A stretch of 64,000 nucleotides of DNA, taken from Oceanospirillum linum (GTDB lineage: Bacteria > Pseudomonadota > Gammaproteobacteria > Pseudomonadales > Halomonadaceae). A program made the position numbers and the translations under genes. Positions 38,874 through 48,109 of this stretch are shown in pieces. Position 1 is the stretch's first letter, and every line of letters begins with the position of its first letter. The notes beneath the pieces are model-generated. The model made no database searches. It was not told where the DNA came from and saw only the letters and a list, made by a program, of their open reading frames with translations. Location of the stretch: NCBI RefSeq assembly GCF_001995095.2, contig NZ_MTSD02000001.1, positions 558,001 through 622,000 of the forward strand, given 5' to 3'.

Positions 38874-39395
38874 ATGAAACGATTACTGACATCTGTTGCC
38901 CTGCTAGGAGCCTGCCTACCCACGTTTGCTGACACATCCCCCGCGGAAGGTTATCAACTGCCCACAGACACGGTTCTGAAAGTACAGGTTCTGATGGATA
39001 AGAACATCTCTCAAGGTGAAACTGTGTCGCACCTGCTGCTGAAATCTACCGGATCAGAAACCGGCGCTACGCTACCCGAGCGCTGCCTGCTTTCTGCGGA
39101 TGCAGCAATTGATCAGGGTAAACTGTCCCTGCATGTCAATCGTGCTTTATGCGTGGAGCCCAACGGTCATATTTTTGATGGTGTGATGGACGCTGTGATC
39201 ATCAGTGATTCCGGCAACCAGGGGGTTACAACTCCCTGCGTTGGCTCTTCCTGTAATCAGGCTGTACTACAAGCTGGTGTTGACTACCGCCTGAAGCTGA
39301 ATAAGTCTGCGGATATCGCCTTGGGTGTGAACCAAACTGAGCAGATTAATATTCAGCGACGCAACCACACACCGGACGCTGCCGCAGCTCAATAG
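38874..39395 (+). CDS. Orphan exported protein, TraB/TrbI-like C-terminal pattern
   Basis: A 173-residue protein with a signal peptide (MKRLLTSVALLGACLPTFADT) and no membrane helix afterwards, so probably periplasmic. I do not recognise a family with certainty. The region LPTDTVLKVQVL...ERCLLSADAAIDQGKLSLHVNRALCVEP-GHIFDGVMDAVIISDSGNQG resembles the beta-barrel domain of conjugative TraB/TrbI (VirB10-like) proteins: a Cys pair about 22 residues apart, then a G-x-(V/I)-(I/F)-(D/E) step and a DxGxxG step. Four cysteines (after the signal) could form disulfides. It stands alone between a structured leader and a terminator, with no secretion-system neighbours. Confidence 0.7.
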   Translation: MKRLLTSVALLGACLPTFADTSPAEGYQLPTDTVLKVQVLMDKNISQGETVSHLLLKSTGSETGATLPERCLLSADAAIDQGKLSLHVNRALCVEPNGHIFDGVMDAVIISDSGNQGVTTPCVGSSCNQAVLQAGVDYRLKLNKSADIALGVNQTEQINIQRRNHTPDAAAAQ

Positions 39396-39432
39396 ACGAG
39401 AAATAACACTCGGATTTAACGAATGAACCATT

Positions 39433-39472
39433 AAAAAGAGCCCTGGGATCACTTTATTCCAGGGCTCTTTTT
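39433..39472. terminator. Bidirectional terminator between orphan gene and mltC
   Basis: Perfect 14-bp arms (AAAAAGAGCCCTGG and its complement, 39433–39446 and 39459–39472) with a 12-base loop and terminal A/T runs on both sides. Confidence 0.95.
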
Positions 39473-39503
39473 GATTTGCTGCTTATAAGTTTTCCCTGTC
39501 GGC

Positions 39504-41042
39504 CTACTCGTTCTGCGCAACAGCCATAGCATCATACTTTTGCTTTGCTTTTACGACTTTCTCGATATATTTACGCGACTCCGCACTGGGGTGACTATGA
39601 TTTAGTTTCACGTAAACCTGCTGCGGCGTCAGGCTATTAATGACATCGACGGCATGCTTACGATCGCTGGAAAAAGTTTTCAGCACATTACCGGCTCCAC
39701 CGTTATAAGCCGAGATCACGCAGTACTCACGGGCCAGAGGATGCGTCACGTCTTTCAGGTAAATGTCATCCAGAATACTCAGATAAGCTGTACCGGTATC
39801 AATGTTGTTGGTTGGATTGAACAGATAACTCCGGTCTGGCTGGTCATTGCGCTTTTTGATGCGTTCAAATACATCCCGCCCCGCGGTGCTCGGTACAACC
39901 TGCATCAACCCATAAGCAGGAATATGACTCGTCGCATACGGGTTAAAATGACTCTCTGTCTCCATAATGCTATAGATCAGTGACTCTGAAATCCCGTACT
40001 GCTGCGCTGACTTACGAACCAGAGCTTCATACTTCTGGCCTCGTACCTGCTGGTGGTTTTCCTCCATCGGAATCTCAACGCGATAAACCGTGTGACCATC
40101 AGAGCTGACTTTTTGTAGCTTATTTTCGACCAGCCAATCAGCATATCGATTTGCCCGCCACTCCCACTTCACAATAACCCCATCATGATCACGTACCTGC
40201 CCCTCTAAGACAGAAGGACCCACGTAACTAATGCCCTGATCAGAGAAAAGGTTCGGATCCCGTGCGTTATCCGGTGTCAGCAATGTTGTCACGATCGCAT
40301 TCTGCAGCCGCTCTTTATGATTTTGTTCTTCAACAGTTTCCACCACAATATTACCGTTAACAAAATCCACCTCGCCACGGCTTGTGTAGCCAGTACCATA
40401 CTTCACATACGTATCTGAGTCTGATTCATGAACATTGCCGGCTCCCCAATAGCGGCTGGCCTCCTGCTTCAGATTCTGAACTTTTTGCTCATACTGCCGA
40501 TACTCTTTTTCCAGCTCCGCCCGATATTGCTCATATTCTTTAGCTAAAGCCGGAAAACGGGATATCCAGGTTGCAGCTTCAGAGCTCTGTACCGGTTCCA
40601 CCGTTGGAGTGCTTCCCACCGCTGGAATAGACTCCACCACTGAGATATTCTCCACTTTTGGGACACTCTCTTTTGTGATACCTGAACTGATAACAGGAGA
40701 TGGCGTCGGTATTGCCGGAGCAACCGTTGCAACCGTTGCAACCGGCACAGATGGAACCGCAGGTGGCGACACAACAGCAGGTTGAGACTTTGGCTGAACA
40801 ACTGAGGCTGAACTTGTATTAAAGAGCGGGCTAAAGCCTCCCGGAGGTGGTTGAGGTACCAGGCTTTTCGGGGGAGTGATCTGGGATGTATCCTGCTGAG
40901 CCACCTGATGTCCCGAAGTATTAACACAGGCAGACAGCAATACGACAGAAGACAACAGAGCTGCCGGATGCCAATGATCGGCAATCAACGCCTTAGCCGT
41001 CAAAAAAACCGAATGTAAATTCCGCTTACTGACCAATGACAT
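39504..41042 (-). CDS. mltC: MltC-type membrane-bound lytic murein transglycosylase
   Basis: Lytic transglycosylases cleave the glycan with formation of 1,6-anhydroMurNAc. The ATG at 41042 has AGGG six bases upstream. The 512-residue protein has a lipobox (VVLLSAC, C39), then a ~115-residue proline/valine/serine-rich linker (about 45–165) not present in E. coli MltC (~360 residues), a DUF3393-like middle domain (YVKYGTGYTSRGEVDFVNGNIVVET; NLFSDQGISYVGPSVLEGQV) and a C-terminal SLT domain with the catalytic Glu in YSIMETESHFNPYA and the AYGLMQVVPSTAGRDV and CVISAYNGGAGNVL strings. The linker contains a 9-bp tandem repeat at 40720–40744. Confidence 0.94.
   Translation of the reverse strand: MSLVSKRNLHSVFLTAKALIADHWHPAALLSSVVLLSACVNTSGHQVAQQDTSQITPPKSLVPQPPPGGFSPLFNTSSASVVQPKSQPAVVSPPAVPSVPVATVATVAPAIPTPSPVISSGITKESVPKVENISVVESIPAVGSTPTVEPVQSSEAATWISRFPALAKEYEQYRAELEKEYRQYEQKVQNLKQEASRYWGAGNVHESDSDTYVKYGTGYTSRGEVDFVNGNIVVETVEEQNHKERLQNAIVTTLLTPDNARDPNLFSDQGISYVGPSVLEGQVRDHDGVIVKWEWRANRYADWLVENKLQKVSSDGHTVYRVEIPMEENHQQVRGQKYEALVRKSAQQYGISESLIYSIMETESHFNPYATSHIPAYGLMQVVPSTAGRDVFERIKKRNDQPDRSYLFNPTNNIDTGTAYLSILDDIYLKDVTHPLAREYCVISAYNGGAGNVLKTFSSDRKHAVDVINSLTPQQVYVKLNHSHPSAESRKYIEKVVKAKQKYDAMAVAQNE
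40720..40744. repeat. 9-bp tandem repeat inside mltC
   Basis: GCAACCGTT repeated two full times plus a partial third copy, encoding the VATVATVA stretch of the linker. It keeps the reading frame if copy number changes. Confidence 0.85.
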
Positions 41043-41169
41043 ACCCATCCCTGTTTTGTACCTCTGATACAGCTGAATAAAAATATTGGCGGCAAAGTTT
41101 AAAGAGATTCATACATTTGTCTATACAGTGATTCGATACCATTACCGGCTGCATATAAATAACGACCAG

Positions 41170-42192
41170 CTACATATAAGAAGCTAATGTAATCGATGGC
41201 TGCCTGAGCAGTATTTTTTGCTGTTCAAGGGCATTTAAATGCTCCAGCCACCAGCTCTCTCCACCAAAGTGACTGAAAGCAGTCATAAAAGCTGGGTCCT
41301 TACGGCGCTGCGCCAACCAACCACTGTAATAGATCATACGAAGAGTACGCAAAGGCTCTATCAAAGCCAGCTCACGACGTGGAAATTCCCGATACTCCTC
41401 ATACCCTTCAACGACCTCCGAGAGCCACTGCTGCTGTTGAGCCCGATCACCGGAAAGCAACATCCAGATATCCTGCATTGCCGGAGCCATACGGCAATCA
41501 TCAAAATCCAGCAGCATCAATTCACCATCCCGCCAAAGCATATTACCGCTATGGCAATCCCCCTGAACCCTTATTAAAGGAGCGCTAACCTGTTTGAGAC
41601 GATGGTCACACTCAGTCAGCAGCTCGTCAGTCAAAGCCTGATAGCGGGACTGATAGGATTCCAGTAATCCGCTTTTCAGCACTTCCTGTTGTCCATGACG
41701 GGCATAGTCTGCCACATTCAGTTCCGGGCGATGCATAAAGGGTTTCACCTCACCGATACTGTGCATGCGGCCCAAAAAGCGCCCTAGCTCATACAGGTGT
41801 TCTTCATTATCCAGTTCCGGGGCATGGCCACCTTTGCGGGAGAAAAGAGCAAAGCGATACCCTTCAAAATAATGCAGGCTCTGATCTTTGCCAGCCCCCT
41901 CTGCCGGGCACAATAGAGGGGGAATCGCATTGACACCCAACGCAGCCAACTCCAGAGCAAACTGATGTTCTTCTAAAATCTGAGCATCACTCCAGCGGCC
42001 CGGACGATAAAACTTAGCAATCAACGGCTGCGCCTGCTCAATACCAACCTGAAAGACCCGGTTTTCATAGCTGTTCAGTGCCATAACCCGACCATCACAG
42101 CAGAAGCCTAGAGACTCAACAGCATCCATTACCCGATCAGGGTTCAACTGGTAGTATGGCGTCACATCCGCCGAATTGTCTTTATCTGTCAT
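41170..42192 (-). CDS. srkA: SrkA / YihE-type stress-response kinase
   Basis: SrkA is a kinase of the aminoglycoside-phosphotransferase fold that protects E. coli from stress-induced death. The 340-residue protein has the ATP-binding start (FCCDGRVMALNSYENRVFQVG; PLIAKFYRPGRW), the catalytic loop VQGDCHSGNMLW and the metal motif LLDFDDCRMAPAMQDIWMLL. The start may be the ATG at 42192 or the GTG at 42195. It follows comF by about 25 bp and precedes mltC by 127 bp. Confidence 0.94.
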   Translation of the reverse strand: MTDKDNSADVTPYYQLNPDRVMDAVESLGFCCDGRVMALNSYENRVFQVGIEQAQPLIAKFYRPGRWSDAQILEEHQFALELAALGVNAIPPLLCPAEGAGKDQSLHYFEGYRFALFSRKGGHAPELDNEEHLYELGRFLGRMHSIGEVKPFMHRPELNVADYARHGQQEVLKSGLLESYQSRYQALTDELLTECDHRLKQVSAPLIRVQGDCHSGNMLWRDGELMLLDFDDCRMAPAMQDIWMLLSGDRAQQQQWLSEVVEGYEEYREFPRRELALIEPLRTLRMIYYSGWLAQRRKDPAFMTAFSHFGGESWWLEHLNALEQQKILLRQPSITLASYM

Positions 42193-42218
42193 CACTGAAG
42201 CTTTTACTCCTGATAGAT

Positions 42219-42974
42219 CTATCGCCGTTGATTAGGTGTTCGGGCAATAGCCCAGACTTGCACCGAAGCAGCACCATTATCCCTTAACAGCGATGCAATA
42301 ACATCTGCTGTGGAGCCTGTGGTGACAACATCATCAACCACTGCTATCTCTCGGCCCTGTACCTCTGTCCCATCCCGTAAAGCAAAACTCTGGTCGAGGT
42401 TTTTCAACCGCTGCGCCCGGTTCAAATCATGCTGAGAATGCGTCATCACCGGCTTACGTAAGACCGACATATTTACCGGTATTGCCAGCTGCCGCCCAAC
42501 AGCATCAGCCAGGCAGGCTGCAGGGTTAAAACCTCGCTGTAATCTTGTACGCCAATGGGTAGGGACAGGCAGAAGAATATCCGGCCGTTTAATCATTTCC
42601 GCATCAAGCTGCCCCATCAGATAATCTGACAACAGATCACTCAATAAACGATTCAGAAGCATATGATCCTGGCTCTTAAAACGCTGGATCAGCTCACTCA
42701 CGGGGTAACAGTAAAGGTAAGGCGCTAAAATCTGATGAAACGCCGGAGGCTTTTTCTGACAACGCCCGCAAAGTAAAGTGCCTGATACAGGCTCAGTCTG
42801 AGTCATGGGCTCGGCACAACGGTGGCATGCCTTAGGGTTACATTCAAAATCTCCAAGGCAGTCATTACATAGCAGTCTGCTAACCATCTCATCCCCATCA
42901 AGCCTCCCACGACACAACAGGCAGGTGCGGGGAAAAAGCGCATCCTGTATCTGCCGCCAAAATCCTTTATCCAT
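42219..42974 (-). CDS. ComF family phosphoribosyltransferase-like protein
   Basis: The 251-residue protein has an N-terminal zinc-ribbon region with several Cys pairs (CLLCRGRL; LLCNDCLGDF; CHRCAEP; LCGRCQ) and a C-terminal phosphoribosyltransferase fold with the PRPP loop IAVVDDVVTTGSTADVIAS. ComF/GntX proteins are involved in DNA uptake or in use of DNA as a nutrient. It diverges from bioB, the usual context in gammaproteobacteria (gntX/bioH region in E. coli; comF next to bioB in Pseudomonas). Confidence 0.93.
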   Translation of the reverse strand: MDKGFWRQIQDALFPRTCLLCRGRLDGDEMVSRLLCNDCLGDFECNPKACHRCAEPMTQTEPVSGTLLCGRCQKKPPAFHQILAPYLYCYPVSELIQRFKSQDHMLLNRLLSDLLSDYLMGQLDAEMIKRPDILLPVPTHWRTRLQRGFNPAACLADAVGRQLAIPVNMSVLRKPVMTHSQHDLNRAQRLKNLDQSFALRDGTEVQGREIAVVDDVVTTGSTADVIASLLRDNGAASVQVWAIARTPNQRR

Positions 42975-43071
42975 CTGAAGCTCCTTTTCTTTATATCAAT
43001 TATCTCCCGCTTACCAGCACACCCATCATAGCCGGAAAAAATCGTTATCCATCACCTGTAAACAACCCATA

Positions 43072-43104
43072 CTGTAAACCATTAACAAAATACAAGGTTG
43101 ACAG
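43072..43104 (+). promoter_or_regulatory. Candidate BirA operator of the bio operon
   Basis: CTGTAAACC (43072–43080), a 15-base spacer and GGTTGACAG (43096–43104) form an inverted repeat with one mismatch. This matches the established BirA half-sites TTGTAAACC/GGTTTACAA in sequence and spacing, and the right arm covers the -35 box of the bioB promoter. Confidence 0.8.
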
Positions 43105-43125
43105 GATTTCACTGCTCGCTATGAT
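43098..43125 (+). promoter_or_regulatory. bioB promoter
   Basis: Consensus TTGACA (43098–43103), a 16-base spacer and TATGAT (43120–43125). The start codon follows about 54 bases later. Confidence 0.8.
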
Positions 43126-43178
43126 CTTGGCAACGCTTCTACAGCAACAGGTTTTTTGAATTTAGCACAGGAATTTCC

Positions 43179-44297
43179 ATGACAGTATCTATGGCGCCCT
43201 CCCCAACATCCCCCCGTTACAACTGGTCTCTCGAAGAAGTTGAGGCGTTGTTCGCCTTACCACTGAATGATCTTTTGTTTAAGGCTCACAGCATCCATCG
43301 GGAAAACTTCGATCCCAACGCAGTTCAGGTCAGCACCCTGCTATCAATCAAAACCGGAGCCTGCCCGGAAGATTGTAAGTACTGCCCGCAGTCCGGGCAC
43401 TACAACACAGGCCTTGCCAAAGAACAGCTGATGGAGGTTCAAAAAGTATTGCAGCAGGCCAAAGCTGCCAAAGATACCGGTGCCAGCCGTTTTTGTATGG
43501 GAGCCGCATGGAAATCCCCCAGCAAAAAAGATTTCCCGGCCGTTCTGGAAATGGTGAAAGGGGTTAAATCCCTGGGGCTGGAAACCTGTATGACTCTGGG
43601 TATGTTGGATAAGGATCAGGCCAAGGAGCTCTCCTCTGCAGGGCTTGATTACTATAATCACAACCTGGACACCTCTCCGGAGTATTACGACCAAATCATC
43701 ACTACCCGCAGTTATCAGGATCGCCTGGATACACTGTCCCATGTGCGTGATGCAGGTATGAAAATTTGTTCCGGTGGTATTCTGGGCATGGGAGAGCAGG
43801 AAACAGATCGCGCCAAAATGCTGATCCAGCTGTCCAGACTGGCCCCCCATCCGGAAAGTGTTCCGATCAATATGCTGGTCAAAGTAGAGGGTACCCCGAT
43901 GGATCAGGTTGAAGACCTCGATCCGATCGATTTTGTCCGCACGATAGCCGTTGCCCGTATCATGATGCCGGAATCCCATGTACGTCTGTCTGCCGGTCGC
44001 GAAGAGATGAGCGATGAGATGCAGGCGATGACCTTCTTTGCCGGTGCAAACTCCATCTTCTACGGCGAGCGCCTACTGACCACGGCCAATCCTCAGGCAG
44101 ATAAAGATCGTCAACTGTTCTCCCGTCTAGGCATTCACCCGGAACGTCGTGAAGCGCCGGTGGATGAAGCCACCCATGAAGCTGCTCTGAAAGAGGCGAT
44201 CACCGAACAGAAAAACGGTGAGATGTTCTACGATGCGTCACAAACGAATCTCTCGGAAGCAGGCCGTGAGCGCAAGCCCTGCGGTCTGGTGGTTTAA
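43179..44297 (+). CDS. bioB: Biotin synthase
   Basis: BioB is the radical-SAM enzyme that inserts sulfur into dethiobiotin. The 372-residue protein carries the [4Fe-4S] motif C62-x3-C66-x2-C69 in [13 protein letters not shown] and the conserved [26 protein letters not shown]. First gene of bioBFHCD, behind the BirA-type operator. The C-terminal ~45 residues are longer than in E. coli BioB (346 residues), as in Pseudomonas. Confidence 0.98.
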   Translation: MTVSMAPSPTSPRYNWSLEEVEALFALPLNDLLFKAHSIHRENFDPNAVQVSTLLSIKTGACPEDCKYCPQSGHYNTGLAKEQLMEVQKVLQQAKAAKDTGASRFCMGAAWKSPSKKDFPAVLEMVKGVKSLGLETCMTLGMLDKDQAKELSSAGLDYYNHNLDTSPEYYDQIITTRSYQDRLDTLSHVRDAGMKICSGGILGMGEQETDRAKMLIQLSRLAPHPESVPINMLVKVEGTPMDQVEDLDPIDFVRTIAVARIMMPESHVRLSAGREEMSDEMQAMTFFAGANSIFYGERLLTTANPQADKDRQLFSRLGIHPERREAPVDEATHEAALKEAITEQKNGEMFYDASQTNLSEAGRERKPCGLVV

Positions 44298-44308
44298 GGC
44301 CTCTGTCT

Positions 44309-45535
44309 GTGTCTGAAATCACAGCCGACCTGCTCACGGAAGCCCTGAGCCCTGAGCTGGAGGCCCGTCGTGCGGCGCACCTCTATCGCTCCCGCCGTAC
44401 CCTTAACGGGCCACAGCAGCCGCAGACTCAGGTGGATGGCCGCGACCTGCTCACCTTCTGTAGCAACGACTATCTAGGGCTGGCCAACGACCCCCGTGTT
44501 ATTGAGCGCTTTCAGCAGGCCGCCAGCCGTTACGGTGCTGGCAGTGGTGCGTCACATCTGGTGAGCGGTCACAGTGCCGAACACCACGGGCTGGAAGAGG
44601 AACTGGCCGCGTTTACCGGACGGGATCGGGCGCTACTGTTTTCCACCGGTTTTATGGCCAATCTGGGGACGATCCAGGCTCTGGTCGGTAAAGGTGATGT
44701 GGTATTTCAGGATCGTCTGAACCACGCCTCCCTGCTGGATGGCGGCCTGCACTCCGGTGCCCGCTTTAAGCGCTATCAGCATAACGATGCCGGACATCTG
44801 AATCGTTTGCTGGAGAAAACCAGCCCAGCCGCTTCGGTTAATCATCATAACCGCCGCAAGCTGGTGGTCACCGATGGCGTATTCAGCATGGATGGCGACT
44901 GTGCCCCCATGCAGCCATTAATTGAAACCTGCCAACAACACAACGCCTGGCTAATGGTGGATGACGCCCATGGTTTTGGCTGTCTAGGTGATAATGGACA
45001 GGGTCTTGGTGCCGGTTTCAGCCAGAATGAGATTCCCATCCTGATGGGAACCCTAGGCAAGGCGATCGGCACCAGTGGTGCCTTTATTGCCGGCTCTGAT
45101 GCCCTGATCGAAACCCTGATTCAGTTTGCCCGCCCCTATATTTATACCACCGCGATTCCACCGGCGATCGCCGCAGCAACACGCACAAGCCTTAACATCG
45201 TGCAGCAGGAACCGGAGCGCCGTCAGCACCTAAACACCCTTATTGCACAATTCCGCACCGGTGCTCAGCAGCTGGGCCTGACACTTATGGATTCGCCAAC
45301 CGCGATTCAGCCGATTCTGATCGGCGATGACGCAGAAACCCTGAGCTGGAGTCATAAGCTGGAAAACGCCGGACTTCTGGTGACGGCGATCCGGCCACCG
45401 ACCGTACCTAAAGGCAGCGCCCGTCTTCGGGTGACCCTGAGCGCCAGCCATAGGGCAGAGCAGATCGACCGCCTGTTAGCGGTACTTGCGGATATCGCAC
45501 AGCAACGGGGTGTGCCTGAGGTCGTTTTGCCATGA
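44309..45535 (+). CDS. bioF: 8-amino-7-oxononanoate synthase
   Basis: BioF condenses pimeloyl-ACP with alanine using PLP. The start is a GTG at 44309 with AAGG nine bases upstream. The 408-residue protein has [42 protein letters not shown], and the PLP lysine K251 in [14 protein letters not shown]. It begins 11 bp after bioB and overlaps bioH by 4 bp (ATGA). Confidence 0.98.
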   Translation: MSEITADLLTEALSPELEARRAAHLYRSRRTLNGPQQPQTQVDGRDLLTFCSNDYLGLANDPRVIERFQQAASRYGAGSGASHLVSGHSAEHHGLEEELAAFTGRDRALLFSTGFMANLGTIQALVGKGDVVFQDRLNHASLLDGGLHSGARFKRYQHNDAGHLNRLLEKTSPAASVNHHNRRKLVVTDGVFSMDGDCAPMQPLIETCQQHNAWLMVDDAHGFGCLGDNGQGLGAGFSQNEIPILMGTLGKAIGTSGAFIAGSDALIETLIQFARPYIYTTAIPPAIAAATRTSLNIVQQEPERRQHLNTLIAQFRTGAQQLGLTLMDSPTAIQPILIGDDAETLSWSHKLENAGLLVTAIRPPTVPKGSARLRVTLSASHRAEQIDRLLAVLADIAQQRGVPEVVLP

Positions 45536-46359
45536 GCCGCCTGATAACAAACAAACCGCTTATTCTGCTGCACGGCTGGGGCGCGACACCGGCTATCTGG
45601 CAGCCACTGACCGATGCGCTGAACACACTGAATCCCGGGCGGAAGGTTCTGACACCGGCTCTGCCCGGTTATCAATCGGACCAAACAATCTCAGATTGGG
45701 CCGGTGATCAGGCACAGCTGCCACAGGTGATCGATCAGCTGCAACTGCCCACCGATGCCCATTGGCTTGGCTGGTCACTGGGCGGTAATCTGCTGCTGGA
45801 GATCGCACATTTTCTGGCGGAACAGCATCAGCCACTGCCCCATAGCCTGACACTGTTATGCAGCAACCCCTCGTTTCAACAGCGTGGCGATCACACCGCA
45901 GCCATGCCGGAAGAAACCCTGAGCCAGTTCCGATCCGGTTTTGATCTGCAGCCAGAAAAAACCCTGAAGCGTTTTCAGCGGTTACAACAGCAGGGCGAAA
46001 GCGATCTGCGGGCAGTCAAAAAACTGTTGGCTGAGCTATCCCCTAAAAAACGATCCCTTAAAGAGCAGTCCCCTAAAAGGCTGCCTGCATCTGCAGAAAC
46101 ACTGGCTAACGGTCTGACCGCGCTATCCGTCCTGGATCAGAGAGCTTATACCAACCTTGCCGAAAGCGGCTGCCCAACCCTTTGGCTGCTGGCTGAAAAC
46201 GACCCTCTGGTTCCTGCTGCCACGGCTGAGCAGCTGAATCATAAGCTACTGACCGATTGCGGCCATCTGCCGATGCTGAGCCAACCGGAACCTCTGGCAC
46301 GGCTGATTCACGATACTCTGACCCGGCTTGAATCGACCCACAGGGCATCTCAGCCATGA
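45532..46359 (+). CDS. bioH: Pimeloyl-ACP methyl ester carboxylesterase
   Basis: BioH removes the methyl group from pimeloyl-ACP methyl ester, ending the BioC-primed chain. The 275-residue alpha/beta hydrolase has the nucleophile S82 in LGWSLGGN, the oxyanion-side HGWG near residue 14, the acid in ENDPLVP and the base in DCGHLPML. An insert in the cap region ([20 protein letters not shown], about 165–185) is unusually basic and looks like an imperfect internal duplication. Coupled to bioF and bioC by 4-bp overlaps. Confidence 0.95.
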   Translation: MSRLITNKPLILLHGWGATPAIWQPLTDALNTLNPGRKVLTPALPGYQSDQTISDWAGDQAQLPQVIDQLQLPTDAHWLGWSLGGNLLLEIAHFLAEQHQPLPHSLTLLCSNPSFQQRGDHTAAMPEETLSQFRSGFDLQPEKTLKRFQRLQQQGESDLRAVKKLLAELSPKKRSLKEQSPKRLPASAETLANGLTALSVLDQRAYTNLAESGCPTLWLLAENDPLVPAATAEQLNHKLLTDCGHLPMLSQPEPLARLIHDTLTRLESTHRASQP

Positions 46360-47189
46360 AGACAATGGCAGCACTGGCGGCTACACCCGCAGCTCCCCCG
46401 ACGCCCAGAGACAAAAGCAAAATAGCCGATGCTTTCAGCAAAGCTGCCGCTGACTACGATCAGCTGGCCCAGGCGCAAAAGCGTATCGCACAAAAGGTGT
46501 TGGATCTCTGCCCGACATCCACCTCAGCCGAAAGCCGCATCGGCCATGCACTGGATATCGGCTGCGGCACCGGCTACTGGACACGCAGGCTGCGGGATCA
46601 TAGCCAGGCTCAGCAAATCACTGGGTTGGATCTGGCGGAGGGCATGCTTCGCTTTGCTGACGAGCAGCCCGACAACCAGCGTATCCAATGGCTCTGCGCC
46701 GATGCTGAGCAGCTGCCGTTACCGGCTGAAAATCTTGATCTGGTGTTTTCCAGTCTGGCGATCCAATGGTGTAACGATTATCACGCCCTCTTTGGCAGTA
46801 TCGCCAGAACACTGAAACCGGGCGGCGAAGCCCATATCGCCACCCTGCTTCCCGGAACCCTCTGCGAACTGGAACAAAGCTGGGCGAAGGTGGATAACAA
46901 AACCCATATCAACCGCTTTACTGACGCACAGATACTGATACACGCGATCCGAAAGGCGGGACTAACCCTAAGCGCAACGGACGCATATTGCGAGACGATG
47001 TTTTATCCTGACCTGCGCGCGGTCTTTGATTCCATCAAGGGCGTTGGTGCTCACCATACCGAAGGTGAGGCCGGTCTGACCGGACGACGCAGTCTGCTGA
47101 AGCTGAAACAGGCCTACGAAACAAGACGCACCTCCGAGGGCTTACCGGTCAGTTACCAGGTTTTGATTTTATCCCTCAGAAAACCCTGA
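46356..47189 (+). CDS. bioC: Malonyl-ACP O-methyltransferase
   Basis: BioC methylates malonyl-ACP so that it can prime fatty-acid-type synthesis of the pimeloyl chain. The 277-residue protein starts with KIADAFSKAAADYDQLAQAQKRIAQ and has the SAM motif ALDIGCGTGYWTRRL and the post-motif DLVFSSLAIQWCND. It overlaps bioH by 4 bp. Confidence 0.96.
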   Translation: MKTMAALAATPAAPPTPRDKSKIADAFSKAAADYDQLAQAQKRIAQKVLDLCPTSTSAESRIGHALDIGCGTGYWTRRLRDHSQAQQITGLDLAEGMLRFADEQPDNQRIQWLCADAEQLPLPAENLDLVFSSLAIQWCNDYHALFGSIARTLKPGGEAHIATLLPGTLCELEQSWAKVDNKTHINRFTDAQILIHAIRKAGLTLSATDAYCETMFYPDLRAVFDSIKGVGAHHTEGEAGLTGRRSLLKLKQAYETRRTSEGLPVSYQVLILSLRKP

Positions 47190-47277
47190 AACGGCACATC
47201 ATCTGATCGATTTTCTGAACCGAATTTTGTAGCATCCGGATCAAACTTATCTAACCTCCATCTCAGGCGAAGAGTCT

Positions 47278-47973
47278 ATGAAGACCTATTTTATTACCGG
47301 AACCGACACCGATGCAGGCAAAACATTTGCCAGCTGCGCACTTCTCCATGCAGCAGGTAAGCTGGGCTTTAAAACACTGGCACATAAACCTGTTGCAGCC
47401 GGTTGTGAGCAAACGCCTGACGGCCTGCGTAACAGCGATGCTATAAATCTGATGAGCGCGATGAATCAGGATGAAGGGTATGACATGGTTAACCCCATCG
47501 CGCTCGAACCTGGCATAGCACCTCATCTGGCAGCCCATGATGCTGGCGTACAACTCAGTGTATCCCGCAGTGCGGGTTTTGCCCGGGGGATCATGATGGC
47601 CCGGGCTGACCTGCTGCTCATCGAGGGTGCCGGGGGGTGGCGCGTACCGTTAAACAACCGCGAGACCCTGGCGGACCTGGCAAAGAACCTCAACAAACCG
47701 GTTATCCTGGTGGTTGGCATGAAGCTGGGTTGTATCAACCACGCCCTTTTAACCGCCGAAGCGATTAAAGCAGATGGCTTGGAGATTGCTGGCTGGATCG
47801 CGAACGGGATCGACCCAGAGATGAATCACTACCGGGAAAACCTAACCACACTGGCACAGATGATTCAGGCACCACTTCTGGCTGAGATACCGCCTATACG
47901 GAGTGGCAGCTGGAAAGACGCTGCAGAACATATACCTGATGCCGCTGTAAAATTTATCCTAGGCAAAAACTAA
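47278..47973 (+). CDS. bioD: Dethiobiotin synthetase
   Basis: BioD closes the ureido ring of dethiobiotin with ATP and CO2. The 231-residue protein has the P-loop FITGTDTDAGKTFAS and the conserved LLIEGAGGWRVPLN and VVGMKLGCINHALLT. It lies 88 bp after bioC. The aminotransferase gene bioA is not in the operon and must lie elsewhere, as in pseudomonads. Confidence 0.98.
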   Translation: MKTYFITGTDTDAGKTFASCALLHAAGKLGFKTLAHKPVAAGCEQTPDGLRNSDAINLMSAMNQDEGYDMVNPIALEPGIAPHLAAHDAGVQLSVSRSAGFARGIMMARADLLLIEGAGGWRVPLNNRETLADLAKNLNKPVILVVGMKLGCINHALLTAEAIKADGLEIAGWIANGIDPEMNHYRENLTTLAQMIQAPLLAEIPPIRSGSWKDAAEHIPDAAVKFILGKN

Positions 47974-48069
47974 TATTGCCAAAACATCAATGTGGCTACT
48001 GATGCCGCTATAAAAGGGCTCAGAGCTTAGTGAAGCAGCGAGCCATTTTTGTCGCGAAACCCTACAATA

Positions 48070-48092
48070 AAATGTTATGTTGCAACATATCT
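48070..48092 (+). promoter_or_regulatory. Candidate Zur-type operator before the DUF1826 gene
   Basis: AATGTTATGTTGCAACATA fits the gammaproteobacterial Zur box pattern TGTTA-N5-TAACA with one change (CAACA). Its core TATGTTGCAACATA (48076–48089) is also a perfect 14-bp palindrome. It lies 20 bp before the GTG start and just after a TACAAT hexamer (48063–48068), where a repressor would block transcription. Confidence 0.55.
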
Positions 48093-48109
48093 TTATTGGA
48101 GTTAAAACC

